In this document: positions 55,236 to 63,874 of the stretch, piece after piece
How positions within the stretch are numbered: position 1 is the first letter of the stretch
Layout: every line of letters begins with the position of its first letter
Assembly: GCF_013369385.1 (NCBI RefSeq)
Contig: NZ_SZTO01000007.1
Coordinates: 1-64,000 of the forward strand
DNA length: 64,000 nucleotides
Source: Vibrio sp. 05-20-BW147
Lineage (GTDB): Bacteria; Pseudomonadota; Gammaproteobacteria; Enterobacterales; Vibrionaceae
Direction: 5' to 3'
Position numbers and translations under genes: made by a program
Notes under the pieces: generated by a model
Database searches by the model: none
The model's input: only the letters and a program-made list of their open reading frames with translations
What the model was told of the DNA's origin: nothing

Positions 55236-56186
55236 CTACACAATACGGTTTCGCAGCAACATCGAAAGAAAATAGACGCCACCGACAAAGTTAATAATCA
55301 CACTCAACGTGGTTTGAAACGCCAATACGTTTTCCACCAGCCACTGCCCCACAAGAAGTAAACAGACTCCCAAGATAGCGCAGCCAGGCAGCAGCAGTGA
55401 ATGACGGTAGGTGTTAAACATTTCACGCGCTAAATTGGTTACTAACAAGCCGAAAAAGAGCACAGGCCCAATGAGTGCCGTTGAAATCGAAATCAACACT
55501 GCGCTCAAAATCAGCACTTTTTTAGTGACACTGCGAACATCGACACCAAGGCTGGTCGCGTTATCTTTATCCAGCCAGAACACATCCATGATGTGGTGCA
55601 TACGATACATAGCGAACGAGGCGATCAACAACAACGGCGCGGTAAGATAGACCAATTGGGTGTCGATATTATTGAAACTCGCAAACATGTTGGCCTGAAC
55701 AGAGGCGTAATCATTGGGATCCATTACCAACACAAAAAATGAAGCCACATTGGAAAACAACTGGCCAAGTATCAATCCCACCAACAATAACGTGATCAAA
55801 TTCTTCTCTTTACCGCGGAAATAGAATCCAAAGAGCAGGATGGAAAACAGCACCATCACGCTGACAATGATGGAAAAATTGAGGTAAGCATTTAACACGT
55901 AATGACTGAGACCGCCAAACACCACCACAACGATGACTTGCACTAACAGATAGAGAGAATCAAAACCGAGAACTCCTGGAGTCAAGATTCGATTGTGTGT
56001 AACGGTTTGGAATAGCAGGGACGCTTGCGATATCGCCACTCCTGCCAAGATCATCGCCAACACTTTGGGTATTCGGCGTGATAAAAAGTATTGATAATTG
56101 TCCAGCGTGAGCCCTTTTACCAAAAATAGCGTGGCAAAAATCAGGGTAACAATCAGCAGGATCAATAACTTAATTCGATTAGACAC
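55236..56186 (-). CDS. Siderophore ABC importer permease (VctG-like)
   Basis: A 316-residue FecCD/BtuC-type permease with about 9 membrane segments; RIPKVLAMILAGVAISQASLLFQTVT and GPVLFFGLLVTNLAREMF are family features. I choose the GTG start with GGAGG 8 bases upstream over the longer frame that begins inside the previous gene. Overlaps vctD-like by 8 bases. Confidence 0.9.
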   Translation of the reverse strand: MSNRIKLLILLIVTLIFATLFLVKGLTLDNYQYFLSRRIPKVLAMILAGVAISQASLLFQTVTHNRILTPGVLGFDSLYLLVQVIVVVVFGGLSHYVLNAYLNFSIIVSVMVLFSILLFGFYFRGKEKNLITLLLVGLILGQLFSNVASFFVLVMDPNDYASVQANMFASFNNIDTQLVYLTAPLLLIASFAMYRMHHIMDVFWLDKDNATSLGVDVRSVTKKVLILSAVLISISTALIGPVLFFGLLVTNLAREMFNTYRHSLLLPGCAILGVCLLLVGQWLVENVLAFQTTLSVIINFVGGVYFLSMLLRNRIV

Positions 56187-57114
56187 GTTGCTTTCCTCCA
56201 ACGATGAGGTACACAAACACCGTACCGCCCAAAATCGAAATCACCATTGAGATGGGCACTTCATAAGGAAAGATGATCAGGCGCCCCATAAGATCGCAAG
56301 AGAGCACCAACAACCCACCATAAATCGCAGTAAGCGGGATGTTTTTACGTAAGTTATCGCCGTAGAAATAACTTACCAAGTTGGGCACAATCAAGCCAAG
56401 AAAAGGTAATTGGCCGACAATCATCACCACACTGGCCGACAATACTGAAACCAGCACAACACCGATTACAATCACTTGCTGATAGTTCAATCCTAGGTTG
56501 GTGGCGAAGTCCTTGCCTAAGCCAGCGGCAGAAATGCGCGTTGCGTATAAGTAACTAAAAATCCCCACCGGAAGCGCGATATAAAGAAGTTCATAGTCAC
56601 CTTGTAACAAGTTGGCAAAGTTCGCTACAGACCACGAGGAAAGGTTTTGCAGCAAATCATATTTGTAGGCAATAAACGTCGCTAACGAGTCAACAATGTT
56701 GCCGAAAATAATGCCGATCAAAGGAACGAAAACCGCATTTTTGAACTGGATCCGCTGGACAAAACTGACAAAGAGCAAGGTGCCTGCCATCGCAAATCCA
56801 AAGATGAGCAGCCAGCTGTCTCCTTTGCCTAAAAAGACCAAGCTGACAATATACCCCAACATCGCGCACTCAATGGTGCCAGACGTAGAAGGTGCGGCGA
56901 AGCGGTTTTGACTGATCTGCTGCATGATCAAACCTGCGATACTCAACCCTGCCCCAGAAAGCAAAATAGCAAGTAATCTTGGCAATCGACTGGTAAAGAA
57001 CAAGTGCCACGCCTGAGCATCTCCAGACAACAACATGCTTGGTGTTAAATCACCCACACCAACAAACAGAGAAGCGATAGAAAGTAAAATGAGAGTGAAC
57101 AGTAACCTCTTCAA
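56179..57114 (-). CDS. Siderophore ABC importer permease (VctD-like)
   Basis: A 311-residue FecCD-type permease with RLPRLLAILLSGAGLSIAGLIMQQI and GQLPFLGLIVPNLV. First gene of the operon. A Fur-like box lies about 50 bases upstream. No periplasmic binding protein is present here, so the importer must use one encoded elsewhere. Confidence 0.92.
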   Translation of the reverse strand: MKRLLFTLILLSIASLFVGVGDLTPSMLLSGDAQAWHLFFTSRLPRLLAILLSGAGLSIAGLIMQQISQNRFAAPSTSGTIECAMLGYIVSLVFLGKGDSWLLIFGFAMAGTLLFVSFVQRIQFKNAVFVPLIGIIFGNIVDSLATFIAYKYDLLQNLSSWSVANFANLLQGDYELLYIALPVGIFSYLYATRISAAGLGKDFATNLGLNYQQVIVIGVVLVSVLSASVVMIVGQLPFLGLIVPNLVSYFYGDNLRKNIPLTAIYGGLLVLSCDLMGRLIIFPYEVPISMVISILGGTVFVYLIVGGKQRV

Positions 57115-57161
57115 ACGTTACCTCTCTCTGATCAGAATTGAGTACATTAACATTAATACCA

Positions 57162-57180
57162 AATGAGATAAATTATCATG
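57162..57180 (-). promoter_or_regulatory. Putative Fur box upstream of the siderophore importer
   Basis: Minus strand reads CATGATAATTTATCTCATT, carrying TGATAAT and TTATC in the arrangement of the Fur consensus. It lies just upstream of the first permease gene. A TATAAT-like -10 further upstream (near 57330) could start the transcript. Confidence 0.5.
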
Positions 57181-57348
57181 CGCGTTTGCAATATACAGAT
57201 TCATCTTTTGATATTCAACAAGTTAAATTAAAACCAGACACAAACTTTTAACCTTGTGTTGACTCTCACTCTAAGCACAGAGCCAACGGCGAGCCTTGCA
57301 GATCGACATACTGACACCGCTGATTAACGATTATAGGGAGGCAGAACG

Positions 57349-57534
57349 TTATGAGGATGATGTCCCTCTGTCGATGCCGTTATGGTGGGGGGCGTGAGAA
57401 ACATGACGTGTTTTGGGCATGAAAAAACCACAAGCCTCGCGCTTAGCGAAAGTAGGCTGCTCCCACGCTCCGCATAGATCTTTCACGTTCTCTTTGGCTC
57501 GGCAAAAATGCCGGCATTTGCCACAGGTATCCAT
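57349..57534 (-). CDS. Cysteine-rich small protein
   Basis: A 61-residue protein MDTCGKCRHFCRAKENVKDL followed by CGAWEQPTFAKREACGFFMP. Five cysteines, including CGKC, could bind a metal or an Fe-S cluster. Not a family I can name. It follows the NifW-like gene on the same strand by 52 bases and likely shares its transcript. Confidence 0.7.
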   Translation of the reverse strand: MDTCGKCRHFCRAKENVKDLCGAWEQPTFAKREACGFFMPKTRHVSHAPHHNGIDRGTSSS

Positions 57535-57586
57535 TCCTTGCTCTCCAATGCTGCTTAAAATTCTAGGGCTAGTTCACCGTCTACCG

Positions 57587-57862
57587 CTAGCGACGTTGGC
57601 ATGATGTGCATCCTCGGCACGCTTGCCGCGTGTGCGGGTTTAGCCGGCCACGTTGCACTTTACAATAAGCGTTTTTTAACGCGCGACGTGCAGAAAACCA
57701 ATCGTCGGGTTTAGTTAAAATAACGTAGCCATTAAAGCGCTTGACCAGTTCGCTGCGGTACTCTTCAATGAAATGGCTGTCGTAGCCGATATCAAAGTAG
57801 TCGAGAGCCTGTTCGATGGCGGTAAAACTCGCGATAACCTGCTGGATGGATTCTCTACTCAT
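57587..57862 (-). CDS. NifW-like protein
   Basis: A 91-residue protein whose core (ALDYFDIGYDSHFIEEYRSELVKRF) matches the NifW family, known for stabilising nitrogenase from oxygen. The C-terminus adds a Cys-rich tail (CRGCTSCQRR). No nif genes are present, so it probably has another role in this organism, perhaps Fe-S or oxygen related (inference). Divergent from the MazG-like gene. Confidence 0.7.
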   Translation of the reverse strand: MSRESIQQVIASFTAIEQALDYFDIGYDSHFIEEYRSELVKRFNGYVILTKPDDWFSARRALKNAYCKVQRGRLNPHTRQACRGCTSCQRR

Positions 57863-57927
57863 AAAAATTCACTGACTCACTCAACGCTTTGCCGCACAGT
57901 GTAGAGCGAAATGCCACCCAGTTCTTT

Positions 57928-57952
57928 GACTTATGCTAGCTAAGCATAAGTC
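57928..57952. promoter_or_regulatory. Perfect 25-base palindrome between nifW-like and mazG-like genes
   Basis: GACTTATGCT-AGCTA-AGCATAAGTC, ten perfect pairs. It sits between divergent genes, so an operator is likelier than a terminator, although CTCTTTTT follows three bases later on the plus strand. No adjacent regulator gene explains it. The rest of the gap (57863-58112) shows no other clear element. Confidence 0.45.
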
Positions 57953-58112
57953 ACTCTTTTTGACTTGGATCCAGTGACCTCACATATCGTGAATCACACT
58001 GAGCAAACTTAATGATTTTTCATCAAAAAATTCAGAAAACTGCTATTTAGATCGCTACAAAAAAACACCTTTGATCGTTACACTTCCGCCCCTCGAACAT
58101 GGAGCACAAACA

Positions 58113-58484
58113 ATGGATGAATTTGAACAATTCCTCGAAGTCGTGAGACGCAAAGCAAAATACGACCAGAGTAACACTTGGTATTTGGGCCCCCAGACTT
58201 ATCTCCATGAACTTAAAAAAGAAGTGGATGAGGTGCTTGAAGAGATACCAAGAGCACGTACTTGCTACTTAGAAGATGAGCTTGCCGATGTGCTTTGGGA
58301 TTACCTGAACGCCGTACTTGCCCTTGAAAAAGAGTCGGATGTTCGCTTGGACTCTATTTTACGCCGAGCGCATTTGAAATACGACCAACGTGTCGCGGCC
58401 ATCGAATCCGGCAGCGACTGGGATAACGTGAAAGCAACGCAAAAACAAGCTCTTGAACAAGAGTTTTCCAACTCTTCCCACTAA
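58113..58484 (+). CDS. MazG-like nucleotide pyrophosphohydrolase
   Basis: A 123-residue all-alpha NTP pyrophosphohydrolase: helix motifs ELKKEVDEVLEE and EDELADVLWDYLNAVLALE give the E-x-x-E...E-x-x-D metal site of the MazG family. I use the ATG with GGAG before it. Ends 15 bases before a NUDIX gene, a natural partner in nucleotide pool cleaning. Confidence 0.87.
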   Translation: MDEFEQFLEVVRRKAKYDQSNTWYLGPQTYLHELKKEVDEVLEEIPRARTCYLEDELADVLWDYLNAVLALEKESDVRLDSILRRAHLKYDQRVAAIESGSDWDNVKATQKQALEQEFSNSSH

Positions 58485-58499
58485 CGTATAGGAACAGAT

Positions 58500-58955
58500 A
58501 TGATCCCTTTTCAATCCCATGCTGTGTCGGGTGTAGCACTTTCCCGTTTTGATGGTCAGCACAAGATTCTGATGATGAAACGTACAAAAGGCAACTATTG
58601 GTGCCATGTGGCCGGTAGTATCGAAGACGGTGAGGCAGGTTGGCAGACCATCATTCGAGAGTTTGCCGAAGAGACTGGGATTCAAGTGGCAACGCTTTAT
58701 AACGGCCAATATCTCGAGCAATTTTACCAAGTTGCAACGAACTCCATCGTCAACATCCCTGTCTTTGTGGTCTATTGCGATGATAATCAAACCGTTACGC
58801 TCAACGATGAGCATACCGAGTATTGTTGGTGTGATTTAGAACAAGCCAAATCGTTGGCCGAGTTTCCGGGGCAGGAAGCGCTGTATGATCACGTTTGGCA
58901 ACACTTTGTACTGCGAGATCCTTCTCCACTCTCACGCATTCCACTCAATGGCTAG
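58500..58955 (+). CDS. NUDIX hydrolase
   Basis: A 151-residue NUDIX protein with an intact box GSIEDGEAGWQTIIREFAEE followed by TGI (G-x5-E-x7-REUxEExGU). AGGA lies before the ATG. Substrate unknown; acts on nucleoside diphosphate derivatives. Confidence 0.93.
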   Translation: MIPFQSHAVSGVALSRFDGQHKILMMKRTKGNYWCHVAGSIEDGEAGWQTIIREFAEETGIQVATLYNGQYLEQFYQVATNSIVNIPVFVVYCDDNQTVTLNDEHTEYCWCDLEQAKSLAEFPGQEALYDHVWQHFVLRDPSPLSRIPLNG

Positions 58956-59015
58956 CGAGTTGAACGCATCCATCGATGAGGTAATTAGGTGGATGCGTTA
59001 CTACCCCTATTCGTT

Positions 59016-59627
59016 TTAGGATTGGGGTAAATCGTCGATCGCCTTATCGCGATAAAAGAAACGTTTATCGTGTTCGCCAATTGGCCTCAACACTCGACAT
59101 GGATTTCCCACCGCGACTACGTTTGCGGGAATGTCTTTGGTGACCACACTGCCTGCACCAATCACGCTGTTTTCGCCAATAGTAACGCCCGGCAACACCA
59201 CACTATTTGCCCCAATCCAAACATTGTCTTTGATGTGCACAGGAATGTTGAATTGCGCCACTTTTCGTCGCAACTCTGGATCGATTGGGTGGCCAGCGGT
59301 TGCTATGGTGACGTTTGGTGCAATCATCACTGAGTTGCCAATGTAGATATGCGTATCGTCCACCAGCGTTAAGTTAAAATTGGCATAAACGTTGTTACCC
59401 AAATGTGTGTGCTTGCCCCAGTTTGTTCTCAACGGCGGTTCGATGTAGCAGTTATCGCCCATCTCCGCGAAAAGATCGCGTAATATTGCTTCGCGTTTCG
59501 CCATCTCTGATGGTCGGGTTTGATTAAAGTCATACAGCGTTTCAAGGCAGGCTTGCTGCTCCAACGCCACGCTTTCATCATCGCAAAAATAGATCTTCTG
59601 CTGATGCATCCGCTCTCTTACGCTCAT
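59016..59627 (-). CDS. Maltose/galactoside O-acetyltransferase-like (LbH hexapeptide)
   Basis: The 203-residue protein has the Maa N-terminal domain (REAILRDLFAEMGDNCYIEPP) and left-handed beta-helix hexapeptides (NVYANFNLTLVDD; the catalytic His in IATAGHPIDPE; VWIGANSVVLPGVTIGENSV). Transfers acetyl from acetyl-CoA to sugars. I use the ATG of MSVRERM with GGAGAGAAAG before it. Confidence 0.92.
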   Translation of the reverse strand: MSVRERMHQQKIYFCDDESVALEQQACLETLYDFNQTRPSEMAKREAILRDLFAEMGDNCYIEPPLRTNWGKHTHLGNNVYANFNLTLVDDTHIYIGNSVMIAPNVTIATAGHPIDPELRRKVAQFNIPVHIKDNVWIGANSVVLPGVTIGENSVIGAGSVVTKDIPANVVAVGNPCRVLRPIGEHDKRFFYRDKAIDDLPQS

Positions 59628-59802
59628 CTTTCTCTCCATCAATACATGCATTTAAAAGTGATTCGATCACTAAGGTAGGCGAGTCAAAAACCGTCAATCA
59701 ACACTCATCAATACGGTCACTCACTCTAACAGATGCGCAGGAGCACTTTGACTCTGTGCAATAAAAACAGAGAAGCAGATTGCAAAATTTCCACTGTTAA
59801 AC

Positions 59803-60477
59803 TCATGGACTTAATGGCTTATTTCGGTAGCAACGTGTCGGTCGGCCAACTTTTCCATGCTCAAGGAAGGCGTATAAATCCCCCCGTTCCACCGCTTTGT
59901 CCAAATAACGCCGGGCAGTACTTTTGCTCACACCCAACAGCTCAGCGACACTTGCCGCAGTATGCTCACTGTGGGCATGTGGGAATAGGGAAATCACTTG
60001 TTGCAACGTAAACTCATCCACGCCTAAGTTTTCGTCACTGTTCATTTCAATATTGTGGAAAATACCATCCAACTCGCTCTGTTTTACCGTTGTTTGCGCA
60101 GCAAGCAGCTGCTTCATCTTCAACAAACGTGACAAGCTGGTTTGCAAACGACTGTAGTTGACAGGCTTCACTAAGTAATCAAACGCACCGTAACGATGAG
60201 CGAGATTGACCGTGGTCGCGTCATTTGCTGCTGTGACCAAAATGCACTCGGGCTTGGGGGTTAGTGTTAGACAATGTTTGACCAGCTCGACACCCAAACC
60301 GTCAGGCAAATAATTGTCGATAATGACTAAATCCGGTTTACCGACCTCTATCAGTGACTCAGCAAGAGACAGGGTGGCCGCCACGCCAATCACTTCAAAG
60401 CCGTCAATCTGCGTCACGAAATATTGGTGAAGCTCTGCAATTCGTGTTTCATCTTCAACGATCATCACTTTGATCAT
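59803..60477 (-). CDS. CitB/DpiA-type response regulator
   Basis: The 224-residue protein has a receiver domain (phospho-Asp in LVIIDNYLPDG near 54; Lys in LVKPVNYSRLQ) and a C-terminal HTH (VAELLGVSKSTARRYLDKAV). It overlaps the sensor kinase gene by four bases. Two genes with a dicarboxylate/citrate transporter nearby fit the CitA/CitB family. Confidence 0.92.
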   Translation of the reverse strand: MIKVMIVEDETRIAELHQYFVTQIDGFEVIGVAATLSLAESLIEVGKPDLVIIDNYLPDGLGVELVKHCLTLTPKPECILVTAANDATTVNLAHRYGAFDYLVKPVNYSRLQTSLSRLLKMKQLLAAQTTVKQSELDGIFHNIEMNSDENLGVDEFTLQQVISLFPHAHSEHTAASVAELLGVSKSTARRYLDKAVERGDLYAFLEHGKVGRPTRCYRNKPLSP

Positions 60478-62039
60478 GATGTCTCCTTGGCCAGATAGAC
60501 GGTAAAAAGGGTTTCTTGCTCATCGCTGTCGAGTTCAATGTGCCCACCAGCTAGTTGCACAATACTTTTCACAAGGTGAAGACCAATGCCACGCTCGCCA
60601 TAACTGGCTTTGGAGGAAAAACCGTACTGACAGAGCGTTTCAAGGTCTTGCCCAACGACAGGACCATTGTTGGCAAAGGTCAACACAAACTCGTTGGTGA
60701 AAGCACTGAAGTTGACATTCACCGTCCCCTTTTCTTGGCCGAAACACGCCTCTAAGCCGTTATCGACCAGGTTGCCAACCAAGGTACAAAGCTGTTCTTC
60801 GCTGAGGCGATCGGTGATCCCCTCCAGCTCACTTTGACAGGCGATATTCAATACCACGTTGCTTTCTTGCGCTTTACTCAACTTTGCCAACAGTAACGCC
60901 GTCAGTTGCGGCAGTTTCTTAATACCCTGCAACGAATCAATACGCGTTTGGTTTTGATGCGCTTGCGCCAAACAGGCCGTTAGCGCTTTATCATACTCTC
61001 CCATTTGCAGTAGGCCTGAAATGATTGAGAGCTTATTTTGATACTCGTGGCGTGTGACTCGCATGCTTTCCATATATTTATCAACCTGACTAATACGATC
61101 GGACAGGGCTTGCAACTCAGAGTGCTGCCGCAGCGTAAACACGGCTCCCGCTCTTTCACCCGATGAGGTGTAGATGGTCACACGATTGATGATCACCGCC
61201 TTGCCGTTGACCTGCGCCATTTTGTCGAGGTAGTCATCCCCCTGTAAAGCAAACAAATTCGGTGTTGCCTCTATCAGATCCAAAGAGGTGCCAATCCAAG
61301 AGCAATGCCCCAATATCTGTTTAGCCGCATTGTTGGCGACGTAAATTTGACCGAGTGGATCAGCGGCTATTACCGCTTCATGAGTCGCATCTAGTACGCC
61401 TTGGTGTGTTTTTAGTGCCTGCTTAAGCTGCCAAGGTTCAAGATGTTGCATCTGCCGTTTCACGTAGCCAGAAAATCGCCACGACAACAACAGAAAAAGC
61501 GTCAAAGCGGTGAGTGCAAACAGCAGTAATGGCCATAACTTCTCACGATTCCACAGATCAAGCGTTTCCAGCAGGTAGCCCACTTTGACCATGCCGACAA
61601 TCTCCCCTGTTGGAGAAAAAACCGGAGAAATGAAACGCACGGAAGGGCCAAGTGAACCGACACTTTGTGAGAGATACGCTTCGCCAATCGTCAATGCTCG
61701 TTGAATGTCGCCACCCACAACGGGTAAGCCAACACGGTCGCTGACGGGATGTGCCAAACGAATTCCTTGCTCGTCACTCACCGTAATAAAATCGGCATCA
61801 CTGACTAGCTGCACGACTGAGATAATTTCGGACACTCGCTCACTGTTGTTGCTTTCTACCGCCTCAATCAAACTCGGTAGTTTGGCCAATTGCTGAGATT
61901 GCACCTGAGCTCGCAACGCGATTTGACTATTAAGGACATTCTCTAATTGATAGGCGCTGTAACTCCACCAAGCGGCAATCCCGATCAAAACGGTACAACT
62001 CAAAATAAACGCTAACTGTCGCGTAAAAGATAACGTCAT
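60474..62039 (-). CDS. CitA/DcuS-type sensor histidine kinase
   Basis: A 521-residue kinase: two membrane segments (about 10-28 and 168-186) bracket a periplasmic PAS-like sensor domain; a cytoplasmic PAS follows (about 215-320); then H-box RHEYQNKLSIISGLLQMGEY, N-box LVDNGLEACF and G-box GERGIGLHLVKSIVQLAGG. This order defines DcuS/CitA kinases, which sense C4-dicarboxylates or citrate. Divergent from the DASS transporter gene. Confidence 0.93.
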   Translation of the reverse strand: MTLSFTRQLAFILSCTVLIGIAAWWSYSAYQLENVLNSQIALRAQVQSQQLAKLPSLIEAVESNNSERVSEIISVVQLVSDADFITVSDEQGIRLAHPVSDRVGLPVVGGDIQRALTIGEAYLSQSVGSLGPSVRFISPVFSPTGEIVGMVKVGYLLETLDLWNREKLWPLLLFALTALTLFLLLSWRFSGYVKRQMQHLEPWQLKQALKTHQGVLDATHEAVIAADPLGQIYVANNAAKQILGHCSWIGTSLDLIEATPNLFALQGDDYLDKMAQVNGKAVIINRVTIYTSSGERAGAVFTLRQHSELQALSDRISQVDKYMESMRVTRHEYQNKLSIISGLLQMGEYDKALTACLAQAHQNQTRIDSLQGIKKLPQLTALLLAKLSKAQESNVVLNIACQSELEGITDRLSEEQLCTLVGNLVDNGLEACFGQEKGTVNVNFSAFTNEFVLTFANNGPVVGQDLETLCQYGFSSKASYGERGIGLHLVKSIVQLAGGHIELDSDEQETLFTVYLAKETS

Positions 62040-62315
62040 GACGACCTACCAAAGAAAAATCCAACGAGGCAAAGAATAAACCGAATCGTGCGCGTCAAAG
62101 CTGATCTTGAGACCAAAACATGACGCTGATCGCCAGATTAAATTTTATGAGTTTTATTTATTTAACGTTTCTAATCTCAGCGTTTTTTCAGGACAACTAT
62201 TCGCTCACCGACAGAATCAAAACGGAGTTTATCAATAGTAATATGAAATTGATTTTGCTCACTTTATCTCACCCACGCCCTCCTATTATCGCTGTAACTA
62301 TTTGGAGGTTTTAAT

Positions 62316-63719
62316 ATGAATAATACCAACTTAAAACTGCTCGTTCTGTTTGTTCTGGGCGTGGTGATGTGGTTTTTACCCGTCCCTGAAGGGCTTTCTG
62401 AGCCTGCATGGCAAATGATGGTCATTTTCGTTGTTACGGTACTCAGTTTGATTCTCGCACCACTGCCACTAGGGGCAATGGCATTACTGGGTTTAACCGC
62501 GGCGACCCTAACTGGTGTGCTGCCAATTAAAACCGCGTTAAGCGGCTTTGCCCACCCAACTATCTGGATGATTGCGGCCGCTTTCTTTATTTCTCGCGGA
62601 TTTATCAGCACTGGCTTTGGTCGCCGCGTTGGTTACTGGTTCATCTCAAAACTGGGCCATAACTCATTGGGGTTGGCCTATGGCTTAGTTCTGACCGATC
62701 TCCTGTTCGCTCCAGCTACTCCGAGTACCACCGCTCGCTGTGGCGGCATCATTGCACCACTTTTTCGTTCAGTCGCTAGCGCGTACGATTCTGATCCAGA
62801 AAAAGGAACACAAAACCGTATTGGTGCATTTTTAGTACAGTGTATTTTCCAATGTAACGCGATTACTTGTGCCATGTTCTTAACTTCCATGGCTGGTAAC
62901 CCGCTGGCCGCTAACTTCGCCAAAGAGCAAGGAGTAGAAATTACGTGGGCAGGTTGGGCCGCCGCCGCGATTGTCCCTGGTCTACTTTGCCTTTTCCTTA
63001 TTCCTTTAGCGATGTATCTCTTTTTCCCACCTGAGTTGAAAAAGACGCCCGAAATGCGCGCTATCGCCAGAGAAAAATTACAGCAAATGGGCGCGATGAG
63101 TCGTGATGAAATCATGGTTTGCGTAACATTTATCGGCATGGTGACATTGTGGGTACTTGGCCCAACGCTAGGGATTCACGCCACGGTGACGGCGCTGATG
63201 GGCTTGGTCTTCCTTCTACTTAGCCGCACCATTACTTGGGACGCAGTACTTAGTGAGAAAGAAGCGTGGCACACCATCACTTGGTTCGCCGTACTCATTA
63301 TGATGGCTTCTGAACTGAATAAACTTGGCTTTATCAAGTGGTTCAGTAATGGCATTGGGGAATCTTTATCTGGGTTTGGTTGGGCAACCACCGTGATTCT
63401 ATTGCTGTTGGTCTACTACTACAGCCACTACTTGATGGCGAGTGCTATGGCTCACATCAGCGCCATGTACTCCGCTTTCCTTGCCATTGCGATCTCCGCA
63501 GGCGCACCTCCGATGCTCGCTGCAATCGTGCTGGGTATTTTTAGTAACTTGTACATGTCGACAACCCATTACTCTTCTGGCCCTGCGCCCATCTTATTTG
63601 GAACAGGATTCCACACCCTACAAAACTGGTGGAAAATTGGCTTTGTCTTCTCGCTGATTGTGATTCCAGTCTTTATCTTTGTTGGAGGAATGTGGTGGAA
63701 AGTGCTCGGACTGTGGTAA
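62316..63719 (+). CDS. DASS-family anion transporter (CitT-like)
   Basis: A 467-residue inner-membrane transporter of the divalent anion:Na+ symporter family. About 12 membrane segments; the first signature motif includes TPSTTARCGGIIAPLF, and the second matches SNLYMSTTHYSSGPAPILFG. Likely substrate: citrate, tartrate or a C4-dicarboxylate sensed by the adjacent two-component system. A strong TTTGGAGG precedes the ATG. The 276-base divergent gap (62040-62315) holds AT-rich promoter sequence and no other feature I can support. Confidence 0.93.
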   Translation: MNNTNLKLLVLFVLGVVMWFLPVPEGLSEPAWQMMVIFVVTVLSLILAPLPLGAMALLGLTAATLTGVLPIKTALSGFAHPTIWMIAAAFFISRGFISTGFGRRVGYWFISKLGHNSLGLAYGLVLTDLLFAPATPSTTARCGGIIAPLFRSVASAYDSDPEKGTQNRIGAFLVQCIFQCNAITCAMFLTSMAGNPLAANFAKEQGVEITWAGWAAAAIVPGLLCLFLIPLAMYLFFPPELKKTPEMRAIAREKLQQMGAMSRDEIMVCVTFIGMVTLWVLGPTLGIHATVTALMGLVFLLLSRTITWDAVLSEKEAWHTITWFAVLIMMASELNKLGFIKWFSNGIGESLSGFGWATTVILLLLVYYYSHYLMASAMAHISAMYSAFLAIAISAGAPPMLAAIVLGIFSNLYMSTTHYSSGPAPILFGTGFHTLQNWWKIGFVFSLIVIPVFIFVGGMWWKVLGLW

Positions 63720-63746
63720 AGCACATCGTCTCGCTTTCACCTTCTC

Positions 63747-63780
63747 AAACCACAGAGCAATGCGCTCTGTGGTTTTTCTT
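63747..63780 (+). terminator. Terminator of the DASS transporter gene
   Basis: AAACCACAGAGC / GCTCTGTGGTTT, 12 perfect pairs with an AATGC loop, followed by TTCTT. Confidence 0.92.
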
Positions 63781-63874
63781 TACAGAGACACACATCGTCA
63801 TTTTAGCTTCACACTCACTTTGCACAATTGCCATCAAATACGCTCTTCCAAATCAAATAAGTGAAATCAAATCC

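Noticed and set aside
57351..57422. Plus-strand 23-codon ORF with a GGGAGG ribosome-like site
   Set aside because: It lies antisense to the Cys-rich small gene, and its GGGAGG is not enough evidence on its own; no similarity is apparent.
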